From contig CAVUCK010000008.1 in the NCBI GenBank assembly GCA_963739975.1, positions 1 to 64,000 on the forward strand: DNA of 64,000 nt. Reading direction: 5' to 3'. How positions within the stretch are numbered: the first letter of the stretch is position 1; each line of letters begins with the position of its first letter. The position numbers were made by a program, and so were the translations under genes. This DNA is from JALZMG01 sp963739975. GTDB taxonomy: Bacteria; Actinomycetota; Acidimicrobiia; Acidimicrobiales; Ilumatobacteraceae. This document shows, piece after piece, positions 24,960 through 34,332 of the stretch. The notes under the pieces were generated by a model, which was given only the letters and a program-made list of their open reading frames with translations, had not been told where the DNA came from and made no database searches.

Positions 24960-26429
24960 ATGGACCGACGCCTGGCGGGTGCGCTCGTGTTCTGCGCATC
25001 GGGCGCGGTGCTCGTGCTGGAGATCCTCGCCGGACGGTTGCTGGCGCCGTACGTCGGCGTGTCGCTGGCCACGTTCACCGGGATCATCGGCGTCGTCCTC
25101 GCCGGCATCTCGGTCGGCGCGTGGCTCGGCGGACGACTCGCCGACCGCACCGACCCGCGACGACTGCTCCCCGGCGCGCTGGCCCTCGGCGGAGCCGCCG
25201 CGGTGGCGGCGATCCCGATCATCCGGACCGTTGGGCCGAGCGCCGACGGGGCCAGCGCGCCGACCATCCTGTTCCTCGCCGCGACCGCGTTCTTCGTCCC
25301 GTCGCTGCTGCTGAGCACCGTCACGCCGATGGTCGTCAAGTTGCAACTGCACTCGGTGACCGAGACCGGCCAGATCGTCGGCCAGCTGTCGGCGCTCGGC
25401 ACCGCGGGGTCGCTGCTCGGGGTGTTCGGCACCGGCTTCATCCTCGTCGCCGAGTTCCCCACCACGCCCGTCGTCATCGTGCTCGGCGCGTTCCTGGTCG
25501 CCGGTGGGGCGGCGCTGTGGTGGACGTGGCGCGGCGTGGCCAGCCGGACGGCGATCAGCGCCGGCATCGCCGTGCTCGTGATCTCGGGCGGTACGGCGGC
25601 GCTGGCCGGGGACCCGTGCGACGTGGAGACGGCGTACTTCTGCGCCGACGTCCGCCAGGACCCGCAACGCCCGACGGCCCGCCAGCTGATCCTCGACGAC
25701 CTGCGCCACGCCTACGTGGATCTCGACGACCCGACGCACCTCGAGTTCCAGTACACCCAGCTGCTCGGCGACGTGATCGACGCGATGGCGACCGACGGTC
25801 AGCCGCTCGACGCCGTGCACCTGGGCGGCGGCGGGTTCACGATGCCCCGCTACCTCGAAGCGACGCGACCGGGTTCGGACAGCCTGGTGCTCGAGCTCGA
25901 CCCTGGCGTGGTCACCCTGGCCCGCGACGAGCTCGGCCTGCAGACCAGCGATCGCCTGCGCGTCCGCACTGGCGACGCCCGCAACCACCTCGCCGACGTC
26001 GCCGCCGACTCGGCTGACCTCGTCGTCGGCGACGCCTTCGGCGGGCGCGCCGTGCCGTACCACCTGGCGACGCGGGAGTTCCTCGCCGACATCGCCCGGG
26101 TGCTGCGATCCGACGGCGTGCTCGCCCAGAACATCATCGACGGCCCGCCGCTCGGGTTCCTGCGGGCCGAAGTGAAGACGATGGGCGAGGCGTTCGAGCA
26201 CGTCGCCGTGCTGGGCCCGCCGGCGGTTCTCGACGGCACCGTCGGCGGGAACATCGTGGTGGTCGCCAGCGACGCGGCGCTGCCCGTCGAGGGGCTGCGG
26301 GCTCAGATCGCCGACCGCGGGGACGACGACATCGTCCTCAGCACGGCCGCCGAACTGGACACGCTGGTCGGCGACAGCCCCGTCCTCACCGACGACTACG
26401 CCCCGGTCGACCAGCTGCTCGACAGCTGA
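24960..26429 (+). CDS. Fused membrane/spermidine-synthase-like protein
   Basis: A 489-residue protein. Seven or so hydrophobic helices lie in residues 1-210 (LVFCASGAVLVLEILAGRLLAPYVG, TFTGIIGVVLAGISVGAWLGG), ending near AGDPCDVETAYFCADV. A Rossmann-fold domain like spermidine synthases follows: HLEFQYTQLL, AVHLGGGGFTMPRYLEAT, SLVLELDPGVVTLARDELGL, TGDARNHLADV, DLVVGDAFGG. This fusion is widespread in actinobacteria, but its substrate is uncertain and it need not make spermidine. ATG at 24960 immediately precedes the first helix. It is convergent with the CapA-like gene. Confidence 0.75.
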   Translation: MDRRLAGALVFCASGAVLVLEILAGRLLAPYVGVSLATFTGIIGVVLAGISVGAWLGGRLADRTDPRRLLPGALALGGAAAVAAIPIIRTVGPSADGASAPTILFLAATAFFVPSLLLSTVTPMVVKLQLHSVTETGQIVGQLSALGTAGSLLGVFGTGFILVAEFPTTPVVIVLGAFLVAGGAALWWTWRGVASRTAISAGIAVLVISGGTAALAGDPCDVETAYFCADVRQDPQRPTARQLILDDLRHAYVDLDDPTHLEFQYTQLLGDVIDAMATDGQPLDAVHLGGGGFTMPRYLEATRPGSDSLVLELDPGVVTLARDELGLQTSDRLRVRTGDARNHLADVAADSADLVVGDAFGGRAVPYHLATREFLADIARVLRSDGVLAQNIIDGPPLGFLRAEVKTMGEAFEHVAVLGPPAVLDGTVGGNIVVVASDAALPVEGLRAQIADRGDDDIVLSTAAELDTLVGDSPVLTDDYAPVDQLLDS

Positions 26430-26444
26430 TCACCCGGCGGCTGA

Positions 26445-27761
26445 TCATCCGGCGTCGGGGATGGCCTTCCTCGTGCGGTCGACGCAGCCCTGCAGCTGGT
26501 CACGCAGCTGGGGGTCGATGGCGGGATCCTGTGCCGCGGCGACGCCGGGGTACACCACACGGCTGACCTCCTCGTTGCACAGGATCACCGACGACGGCGT
26601 CAGCTGCCAGTTGCCGGGACCGTCCTCCTGGAAGCGCAGCACGGCGCCGAGACCGTCGCGCGACCGGGGGTCGGAGTACCGGCCGGTCTGGCCGGGGCGG
26701 GCCATGCCCGACAGCAGGTTGCCGACGCTCCACCACACCGGGGTTTCGTTGAGCACCTCGAACCCCTGCACGACGTGCGGCCCGTGGTGGACGAGGGCGT
26801 CGATGTCGGCCGATGCGGTCAACGCGGCGGCGAAGTCGCGGTTCTCGGCGATCGGCTGCTCGGTCATCTCCTTGAACAGGTGCACGCTGACGATCACCAG
26901 CTCGGCACCGGCCTCGCGCACCGCCGCGACGTCGGCGGCGACGCGCCCGGCGTCGGCGGTCAGGTTGAGCCGCCAATCGTCGTTCGGGCTGTCGGTGTTC
27001 GAGCGGCGGGTGTAGGAGAGGTGGGCGAGGCGGATCCCCTGCCACTCGAACGTGCCGGGCAGCGCTTCCTCCGGCCGTCGCGCCGTGCCGGACCAGGAGA
27101 TGCCGAGCTCCTCGAAGGCGTCGATGGTCGAATCGATCCCGGCGTCGCCGAGGTCGTAGCTGTGGTTGGACGCCGTCGTGCACCGGTCGAACCCGGCGGC
27201 ATCGATCGAGGCGGCCATCTCGTACGGGGCGAGCAGGAGGTTGCCGCCGTACGGCGACCGGCCCTTGCCGCCCGGCTCCTCGTCGGGTCGGCCGATCGGG
27301 AGCTCCATCTGGCAGATCGCCAGGTCGAAGGCCTGCACCAGCGGAGTGATCGGGGCGAACAGCGGCGCGAAGTCGTAGCGGGCCCCCGTCGCCTCGCCAC
27401 CCTGCTGGCCCGCTTCGAGCACGGGGTTCTCGGTGAGGATGTCGCCGGTCAGCAGCACGCTCAGCGTCCGCTGGCCGACGGGCGCCACCGTCGTGGGTGG
27501 CGCGGTGCTCGACGTGGTCGGGGCCGTCGGGGCGGTCGGGGCGACGGTCGTCGACCCGGCGACGACGACGGGCGACGTGGTGGTGGCGGGCTCGGCCGCC
27601 GCCACGACGTCGACGACGCCGGGATCGTCGGAGCCGATGGCCGGATCAGCGAGGGAGCCCACGCGCTCGTCGGGCGGGGACAGCCACCCCATCGCGGCGA
27701 CGAACACGGCCGCCGCACTCACCGCGCCGAGCAGGGCGACCCGGCCCACCCCAGGTGTCAT
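26445..27761 (-). CDS. CapA-family (PGA_cap) metallophosphoesterase-like exported protein
   Basis: A 438-residue exported protein with an N-terminal anchor (VALLGAVSAAAVFVAAMGWL) and a Thr/Pro/Ala linker. The CapA-type calcineurin-like domain follows: LSVLLTGDILTENPV, FDLAICQMELPIG, FDRCTTASNHSYDLGDAGI, HLSYTRRSN, LVIVSVHLFKEMTEQP, DALVHHGPHVVQGFEVLN, VWWSVGNLLSG. Family members were named after poly-gamma-glutamate capsule proteins, but most are of unknown role. ATG at 27761 overlaps the stop of the preceding PQQ-propeller lipoprotein gene (ATGA), so the two form an operon. Compared with relatives, the second histidine region is VSVHLFKE rather than the common VSxHWG. Confidence 0.8.
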   Translation of the reverse strand: MTPGVGRVALLGAVSAAAVFVAAMGWLSPPDERVGSLADPAIGSDDPGVVDVVAAAEPATTTSPVVVAGSTTVAPTAPTAPTTSSTAPPTTVAPVGQRTLSVLLTGDILTENPVLEAGQQGGEATGARYDFAPLFAPITPLVQAFDLAICQMELPIGRPDEEPGGKGRSPYGGNLLLAPYEMAASIDAAGFDRCTTASNHSYDLGDAGIDSTIDAFEELGISWSGTARRPEEALPGTFEWQGIRLAHLSYTRRSNTDSPNDDWRLNLTADAGRVAADVAAVREAGAELVIVSVHLFKEMTEQPIAENRDFAAALTASADIDALVHHGPHVVQGFEVLNETPVWWSVGNLLSGMARPGQTGRYSDPRSRDGLGAVLRFQEDGPGNWQLTPSSVILCNEEVSRVVYPGVAAAQDPAIDPQLRDQLQGCVDRTRKAIPDAG

Positions 27762-29387
27762 CGATCCCCGATCGCGTAGAAGTACCCGTCGCGGGTACCG
27801 ACGTAGATGCGGCCCTTCCACAGGGCCGGCGTGGACTCGATGTTGGCCGGCAGCTGCGTGGTCCAGCGTGGCGTCGGCTGGCCCCCGTCGGCGGGCAGGT
27901 CCCAGGCGTGTACCACGCCGGTGGCGTCGGCCTGCACGAGCACGTCGTCGACGACGACCGGCGAGCTCATCACCGACCAGGGCAGGTCGATCGTCCAGCG
28001 GATCGCCCCCGTCGCCCGGTCGATCCCGTACAGCGGGCCGTTGAACGTCGGCCAGATGACGGTGTCACCGTGCAGGGCCGGCGTCGACCAGGTGCCGCTC
28101 TTGTCGCCGACCTGGTCGGGGATCGACCACACGATCGGGTTGTCCGGCCGGCGCGGATCGAGCTTGAGCAGCTGGCCGACCTCGCGCCCACGATCGTTCC
28201 GGCGATCCCACTCCTGGCCGACGTAGAGGTAGCCCTCCTCGTCGGCGACGATCGTGGCGTCGGTGTCGTCGCCGGTCCAGAACCGGAACGTGCGGGTGAT
28301 CTCGCCCTGCCCGGTGCGCAGGCTGCTCAGGTCCCATCCCTGGACCAGGCCGCCCGACGACGTGAAGTAGGCCGTGTCGCCGACCAGCGTGACGGCGTTC
28401 TCCACCGACACCCGGTCGTCGGGCAGGTTGGCGAGCAGCTCGTCGTCCCATGCCGGCGCCGTGAACACGAGCTCGGGCGCCACCTGCACGAGTCCGTCCG
28501 GCCCGTAGCTGCGGTTCAGCCGCACGACGTGGAAGCGGCTGTTCTCGCCGCCGGTGACGAGGTAGTCGCCGACGATCAGCGGCGCGGCGTCCCAGTCGCT
28601 GTTCCAGAGGCGCGGTTGCAGGGCGTCGTCCATGGCGTCGAGCGCCCACAGCTCGACGGGCGCGCCGCGGTCGATTGCCAGCAGACGCAGCTTGTTGTCG
28701 CGGGAGCCGCCGTAGACGAGCGGGAAACCGTCCGGGTCGACGGTGACCGTCCCCTTGGCCAGGTCGCCGGTCGGGAACGGGGGGATGATCGGCTGGCCGG
28801 TCACCCCGTCGACGAAGTGGAACTGGTAGTCGTAGGCGCCGAAGACCACCCAGGTGCGACCGTCGCGCTCGAAGACGGCCGGCTGGCCGACCCAGCCGGT
28901 CCCGCACCAGGTGCGGGTCTCGCCGTACTCGCTGGACTCGCCGCACATCGCCGAGTCCGGGTAGCGCCAGACGACGTCGGGCGCCGCCGGGACGGGGCCG
29001 GTGCCGTAGTACGTGTGGCTCGGGTTGCCACGGAACGTGAGCAGGCCGGCGACCGCCGTCCCCCACGGCTGGCCGACATCGGCGCCGTACGCGAGCGCCG
29101 GCGGCTGGGTCGTCGTGGTGGTCGGCGGCAGCGTCGTCGACGTCGAGGTGGTCGAGGTGGTCGAAGAGGCGGTCGACGGCGCGGTCGGGGCGGCGGGCAC
29201 GGTGGTCGCTGCTGGCGCCGTGGCCGCCGTGGTCGCCTCGGCGGTCGCCTCGGCGGTCGCTCGACGGCCCGACGGCGACCGTGGTGGTCGTCGGTGCGCC
29301 GGAGGTCGGCGCCGCGGACTCGTCGCCCGCACTGCTGCAGGCGGCCAGCACTCCCACCACGACGACGAGCACGGGGGCGGTACGCAC
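27758..29387 (-). pseudogene. PQQ-like beta-propeller lipoprotein, one frameshift in the linker
   Basis: The N-terminus (GTG 29387) reads VRTAPVLVVVVGVLAACSSAG, a clear lipoprotein signal with Cys lipobox, then a Thr-rich linker. Near 29262-29270 the frame shifts by one base. The other frame continues the linker (TAEATAEATTAATAPAATT) and then a seven-to-eight-bladed WD/PQQ-like propeller: GWVGQPAVFERDGRTWVVFG, LVYGGSRDNKLRLLAIDRG, GPLYGIDRATGAIRWTIDLP, STPALWKGRIYVGTRDGYFYAI. All blades are intact. A break in a repetitive low-complexity linker is exactly where assembly errors occur. It is cotranscribed with the CapA-like gene; function unknown, presumably envelope-associated. Confidence 0.75.
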
Positions 29388-29470
29388 GGGCGAACGGTAC
29401 CGACCCGCGCCACACGCGCGGGTGCATGGTGTCCGCCTGCGCGAGGCCCTGTTCCCGTAGCATCCCGCCC

Positions 29471-30854
29471 GTGACGAGCCGGCGGAGGCCACGATGGGCC
29501 AGCGCGGTCGTGGCGCTGACCGGCGTCACGGCGATCGCTGCGGCGTGCGGTGGATCCCCGCGTGAAATGGCGCCGCTCGGCTCGTCGGCGGTGTCGACGG
29601 CGGCCGACCCGCCGACGGTCGACGTCGACCCGTTCGGACCGGGCGCCGCCGGCGGTGCGATCGGTGCCGACACCCTGGCCACGGCCGCGCCGACCACGCC
29701 GAGCGCGCCGGCCACGCCGACCGCGGCGGCGCCGGCCGACCCTGGCGCGGCGGACGCCGCAGCCTCGACGACGGCCGTGCCGGCGCCCGTCGACAGCTCG
29801 ACGAGCGTGCCGGTGGCGCCACCGCCGCCGACTTCACCGCCAGGCGGGTTCAGCGTGCTGGCGACCGGCGACATCCTGCCGCACATCCCCGTGGTCGATC
29901 AGGCCAGCGTCGTCGCCGGCGGGGTGGGCTACGACTTCCGCCAGATGTTCCGCCTGGTCGAACCGACGATCGCCGCGGCCGACCTGGCGATCTGCCACCT
30001 CGAGACACCGATCGTCCCCCCAGGCAAGGACGTCGATCCGATCCCGCCGGAGTACGCCATCCCGCCCGAGATCGCCACCGCGATCGCCAGCGCCGGGTAC
30101 GACCGGTGCTCCCTGGCCTCGAACCACGCCATGGACCAGGGCGCCCCCGGGATCGACAGCACCCTGAACACGTTCGACGCCAACGGCCTCGGCCATGCCG
30201 GCATGGCCCGTACGCCGGACGAGGCCGGGCCGCAGGTCTTCGACCTCGGCGGCGTTCCGGTGTCACACCTGTCGTACACGTTCAGCTTCAACGGCCGCCC
30301 GGCGGCCAACGGCGAGCAGTGGCGCTCCAACCTGCTCGACTCGGACCGGGTCGTCGCCGACGCCGTACAGGCGCGCGACCTCGGCGCCCGCTTCGTCGTG
30401 GTGTCGGTCCACTGGGGGTCGGAGGGGGCGACCGAGGTGCTGCCCCAGCAACGCCAGTGGGCCGAGGAGATCACCGCCAGCGGTGCCGTCGACCTGATCC
30501 TCGGGCACCACGCCCACGTGATCCAGCCGATCGAGCAGGTCAACGGCCGCTGGGTCGTGTTCGGCATGGGCAACCACCTCGAGCGCGATGAACGCCACGA
30601 CCAAGTGCTGCGGGATCCGTGGGCAGGACGGGATGATCGTTCGCGTCGAGGTCGCCGAGCGGCCGGACGGGACGTTCGAGGTCGGCCAACCGCAGGTCAT
30701 CCCGACCTACATCGACCGGTCCGACTACACGATCTTGCCGGTCAACGCGGCGCTGGCCGGCGAGGTCGGCGTCGGCGCCGTCGGTGTCGACCCGCTGACC
30801 GAGTCACTGCAGCGAACAACCGACGTCGTCGGCCAGTACATCGTCCCGCGCTGA
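29471..30854 (+). pseudogene. Second CapA-like lipoprotein, one frameshift near the C-terminus
   Basis: GTG at 29471 begins VTSRRRPRWASAVVALTGV and ends in a lipobox-like AIAAAC, followed by a long Ala/Pro/Thr linker. The PGA_cap domain reads FSVLATGDILPHIPV, ADLAICHLETPIVPP, YDRCSLASNHAMDQGAPGI, HLSYTFSFNG, FVVVSVHWGSEGAT, VDLILGHHAHVIQPIE and VVFGMGNHL. At about 30580-30588 the frame changes by one base, and the second frame gives AMNATTKCCGIRGQDGMIVRVEV to a stop at 30854. Unlike the first CapA protein it keeps the canonical VSVHWG and GHHAHV motifs. It is divergent from the PQQ lipoprotein gene with an 83-bp gap. Confidence 0.75.
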
Positions 30855-30904
30855 TCGGTGAGCGCAGCGGGCGGGGATCCGCACGCGGGGCTCACACTTC
30901 GGGC

Positions 30905-33649
30905 TCACTCGCAGGTGTAGCCGCTGTCGCGGGCGACCTCGGGCGAGACGTAGCCGAGGTCGAGCTGCGGGGCGGGGTCGCCGCCGGACTCGGTCAGCGC
31001 GGCGACGGCCGCTTCGATGTCCTCCTCGGACGCGATCTCGGCGATCGTCGCCAGCAGGTCGGCCTGCAGCGTCGCCCCGTCGGTGGGTGTGGTGCCGTTG
31101 ACCGCCTGGGCCGCCTGCTCGGCCAGCCTGGCCTGCGTCGCATCGTCGAGTCCGAGCTCCGTCAACGTGGCGGTGGCGGCCTCGGCGCGCTGGCGCAGCG
31201 GGTCGGCCCGCTCGAACAGCTCGACCGGCGCGGTGTCGAGGAACGGCGTCAGCGCCTGGATCAGCAGCGGGGCGAAGGCGAGGTCCGACCGACCGACGTC
31301 GGCGGCCGGCTCGCTGAGGACGGCCTCGGAATACACCGTGACCGCCGCCAACGCGTCGTCGACGGTGGCGCAGAACCGTCCCGGATCACCGCCGGTCAGC
31401 GTCGAGATCACCGTCGGCTCCTCGAGGTCGGCGGCGTCGATGGTCGTGCTCGTCGACGGTTCCGTCGTCGTTGTCACGGTCGAGGCCGGCGGCGTCGTGG
31501 TTGCGGGCGCGTCCGGTTCGTCACCCCCGTCGGGGACCTCGTCCAGCAGCTCGGTGTTGAGCACCTCGACGAGCTCGACGACGTCCGACGCCTGGGTGAA
31601 GTCCGTGGCGATGATGTTGACCATCGCCCCCCGCTCACGGACGCAGCGCTCCAGCCGCCGGCGCACGATGTCGTCGCTGTTGGCGCGACGGGCGAGACCC
31701 GGGTCCGGTCCCTTGGTCGTCACCCAGTGGTTGACCAGGAACAGCTCCCCCACGCCGCCGCCACGGTTCGTGGCGCAGTCGAACGCCTCCGACGAGTCGA
31801 AGGAGAACGGCGTCTCCTGCATCCATCCCTCGTAGGCCGGCTGGTACCAGGCGGGGCCGCTGGTCGCTCCGCCGTCCTCGGCGAACACGACGAGCGTGGT
31901 GCCAGCATCGATCAGCTCCTGCAGGGTCGGCAACGGCTGGCCGAGCTGCAGGGTGGCGATCTTGTCCTCGAGGCCGGCGTCGACGAACGCCTGCGCCGTG
32001 TCCTCCGGCGTCGTGGCGTCCTGGATGACGATCAGGACGACGTCGTCGGGGTGGGTCTCGACGAACGACTTGAGGTCATCGAGCACGCTGGCGAACGAGA
32101 TGGCCCCGAGCTCGCAGTAGTTGTGGCAGAGGTAGATCGTGCTGTCCGCGTTGGCCGCCGCAGGTGCCCGCGAGGCCAGCGCGTTCGCCCGGTCGACCAC
32201 GCCCGGGTCCGCGCCCTCGAACTCGGGGTTCGACAGCTCCCGAGCCCGGTCCGTCAGCACCACCGGCGTCTGGGAGCCCGGCAGGCGGGCGCTCGACGGG
32301 ACGCCGTAGTGGGTGTCGATCAGCAGGGCGCGGATGCCGCTGTTGAGCTGATCCCCGATCGGTCCGATCTGCTCACCGAACAGCCAGCCCGGGTACAGCG
32401 GCGACGACATCGAGTTGTGCGTGCCGGCGAACAGCACCTCGTCCAACCGGCGTTCGCACAGGTCCTCCGATCCGTTGCAGCCCGACGGCGCGGCTTTCGC
32501 CGCGTCGGCGGCCGAGCGTGAGGTGCTGAGCACGACGGCGGTGGTCAGACCGGCCAGCAGCAGCAGGACCGTGCCGATCACCAGCGGCGGCCGCCACCAC
32601 GAGCTTCGCCCGGTCCCGGCCTCCTGGGCGACGCGGCTGATCAAGCGCAGCAGCTCGGCGGTCCCGAGGTACGTCAACCACAGCCCGGCCACGGCGGCCA
32701 GCACGACTGCCATCGCCGCCAGGTTCTGGATCACCAGGAACCCGAGCACCACGCCGAGGCCTCCGACCAGGAGCGTCCCCGTCGTGGTCTGGCGCCGCTG
32801 TTCGATCCACGACCCGATCCGGCGCCCGACCATCCCCGGGCTGTACAGCTGGTCGGACGCCGCGGCGGCGCCGGCGATCACAACCCCGTACCCGATGGTC
32901 CACAGCGCCAAGGTGCGCAGGTCGATGGTCACGTCGCTGAGCCCGCCTGAGGCCGCCGCGCTGAGCTCGCCGTCGGGGAACTGGCGCCCGACGTACCACT
33001 GGGCGACCCACAGCAGGGCCACGACGAACACGCCGACGGAGGCCAGCACCCAGCCGAGCCACCACACCGTGCGTCGCCGATCGCGCGACAGCAAGATGGC
33101 GATCGCCGCGAAGACGACCGCCGCCGCCAGGCACCCGAAACCCAGTGCCCGCACCAGGCCTTCGGCCCTCCACACCCCGAGGTCGGCCAGGCGCTGGGTG
33201 GTGTCGGCGAAGGCCGTGGAGAACCCGCCTTCCTGGACCTGTTCACCGCGGGCGTCCGACGGTAGCTGCAGCGTGCCGGCGATGATCGAGATCGAATCCG
33301 ACAGGTTGATGCCAGACGAACCCGAACCGCCGCGCAGGACGTCGGCGTGGACGGTGCGGATGGAGTTGCGCAGGATGCTGCGGAACGTGTCGGTGTCGAG
33401 CGCCGCCTCGATGGCCGCCTCGAACGCCGGACGGAAGCTGATCGCCTGCTGGTTCCCGGCCTTCACCAACTCGGCGGTGAAGATGTCGGCGACCTCGGAG
33501 CGCACGGCCTGCGAATCGAGCACCGACGTCGCCCGTCGACTGAACGCGCTGCTGTCGTAGACCGTGCTCCTCATCCACACCGCCAGCCCGCCGACCAGCA
33601 CCAGGACACCCGTCAGCACCAGCAAAACGGGAACCAACGCCCGCCGCAC
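30905..33649 (-). CDS. Membrane protein with PI-PLC-like phosphodiesterase domain
   Basis: A 914-residue protein. An N-terminal signal/TM helix (VPVLLVLTGVLVLVGGLAVW) precedes an extracytoplasmic helical part to about 160. About seven TM helices follow between 165 and 400 (ALGFGCLAAAVVFAAIAILL, LGWVLASVGVFVVALLWVAQW). Then comes a PI-PLC X-type barrel: VLFAGTHNSMSSPLYPGWLF, ALLIDTHYGVP, TIYLCHNYCELG, VVLIVIQDATTP, LFLVNHWVTTK. The first active-site His (GTHNSM) and a second His (LCHNYC) are visible. A Thr-rich linker (TTTPPASTVTTTTEPSTST) leads to a helical C-terminal domain with two Cys. GTG at 33649 follows GGAGG. It is probably a lipid-acting phosphodiesterase at the outer face of the membrane; substrate unknown. 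Confidence 0.75.
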   Translation of the reverse strand: MRRALVPVLLVLTGVLVLVGGLAVWMRSTVYDSSAFSRRATSVLDSQAVRSEVADIFTAELVKAGNQQAISFRPAFEAAIEAALDTDTFRSILRNSIRTVHADVLRGGSGSSGINLSDSISIIAGTLQLPSDARGEQVQEGGFSTAFADTTQRLADLGVWRAEGLVRALGFGCLAAAVVFAAIAILLSRDRRRTVWWLGWVLASVGVFVVALLWVAQWYVGRQFPDGELSAAASGGLSDVTIDLRTLALWTIGYGVVIAGAAAASDQLYSPGMVGRRIGSWIEQRRQTTTGTLLVGGLGVVLGFLVIQNLAAMAVVLAAVAGLWLTYLGTAELLRLISRVAQEAGTGRSSWWRPPLVIGTVLLLLAGLTTAVVLSTSRSAADAAKAAPSGCNGSEDLCERRLDEVLFAGTHNSMSSPLYPGWLFGEQIGPIGDQLNSGIRALLIDTHYGVPSSARLPGSQTPVVLTDRARELSNPEFEGADPGVVDRANALASRAPAAANADSTIYLCHNYCELGAISFASVLDDLKSFVETHPDDVVLIVIQDATTPEDTAQAFVDAGLEDKIATLQLGQPLPTLQELIDAGTTLVVFAEDGGATSGPAWYQPAYEGWMQETPFSFDSSEAFDCATNRGGGVGELFLVNHWVTTKGPDPGLARRANSDDIVRRRLERCVRERGAMVNIIATDFTQASDVVELVEVLNTELLDEVPDGGDEPDAPATTTPPASTVTTTTEPSTSTTIDAADLEEPTVISTLTGGDPGRFCATVDDALAAVTVYSEAVLSEPAADVGRSDLAFAPLLIQALTPFLDTAPVELFERADPLRQRAEAATATLTELGLDDATQARLAEQAAQAVNGTTPTDGATLQADLLATIAEIASEEDIEAAVAALTESGGDPAPQLDLGYVSPEVARDSGYTCE

Positions 33650-33806
33650 GTCAACCTCCGCCGTCGAAGATGCGAGGAGCGCCCATGCCCGCCGCCATAG
33701 GAGCTAGATCTTCCCACACGGATCGGCGACCGGCCGGGCATCCCCGGCCACCACCGGGACCAGCAGTACCGTGCCGCGGCGACCCTGACGACCCGAGGGA
33801 GGCTCC

Positions 33807-34232
33807 ATGTCCGTCGTCGATCCCACCGGCCCCGAGCTGCGGCCCACGTCCGTCCTGCTCGTGCAGTGGCTGGCCTACCTGCAGGCCGCCATCACGATCT
33901 TCGGCGGCATCCTGCTCCTCGGCTTCCGCAACAACGCCGAGGTCCGGGAGAGCTTCAGCTCGACGGAGGCGACGTTCGCCGGCGTGTGGATCATCGCCAT
34001 CGGCCTGATCACCATCTGGGTCGCCACCAGCTACGCCCACGGTTCGCGCACCGCGATGTTCGTCGTCGGCGCGATCACGTTGCTCAACCTCGGCTCGTCG
34101 CTGTGGTGGCTCTTCATCCACCCCGCCCACGTGGTCGCCGGACTGCTCAACATCGCCCTGTCGGCGGTCATCTTCTACCTCGCCGTTCTGGCCACCGAGA
34201 CCCGCGAGTACTTCGACCGCTACGGCCACTGA
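33807..34232 (+). CDS. Small four-helix membrane protein
   Basis: A 141-residue protein with four hydrophobic helices (about 20-40, 58-78, 84-104, 108-130): WLAYLQAAITIFGGILLLGF, VWIIAIGLITIWVATSYA, MFVVGAITLLNLGSSLWWLF and VVAGLLNIALSAVIFYLAVL. ATG at 33807 follows GGGAGG. I recognise no named family. A dispersed intergenic repeat begins at its stop codon. Confidence 0.7.
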   Translation: MSVVDPTGPELRPTSVLLVQWLAYLQAAITIFGGILLLGFRNNAEVRESFSSTEATFAGVWIIAIGLITIWVATSYAHGSRTAMFVVGAITLLNLGSSLWWLFIHPAHVVAGLLNIALSAVIFYLAVLATETREYFDRYGH

Positions 34233-34315
34233 CCGTCATTGCGTTCCCCGGCCACACCACCTGCAGCCTGCGCAGCTGCTGGGCACTCGCTCGCTGGCGC
34301 TCGCTCGTTCGCATC
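34232..34315 (+). repeat. Dispersed intergenic repeat, copy 2
   Basis: Begins at the last base of the preceding stop codon: accgtcattgcgttccccgg, then ccacaccacctgcagcctgc and gcagctgctgggcactcgct, ending cgctcgttcgcatc 17 bp before the CoA-transferase start. It aligns over its whole length with copy 1 at 17223; the first 47 bp also match copy 3 at 58801. Confidence 0.85.
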
Positions 34316-34332
34316 GGTGAGATGGTTTCGCC

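Noticed and set aside
30855..30904. Hairpin (gtgagc...gctcac) between the second capA-like gene and the PI-PLC-like gene
   Set aside because: The stem is only six base pairs with a long irregular interior; too weak to call a terminator.
27497..32521. 1674-codon open frame on the plus strand
   Set aside because: Only 29471 to about 30585 is coding (CapA-like). The rest runs antisense to the CapA, PQQ-propeller and PI-PLC-like genes and is open only because of base composition.
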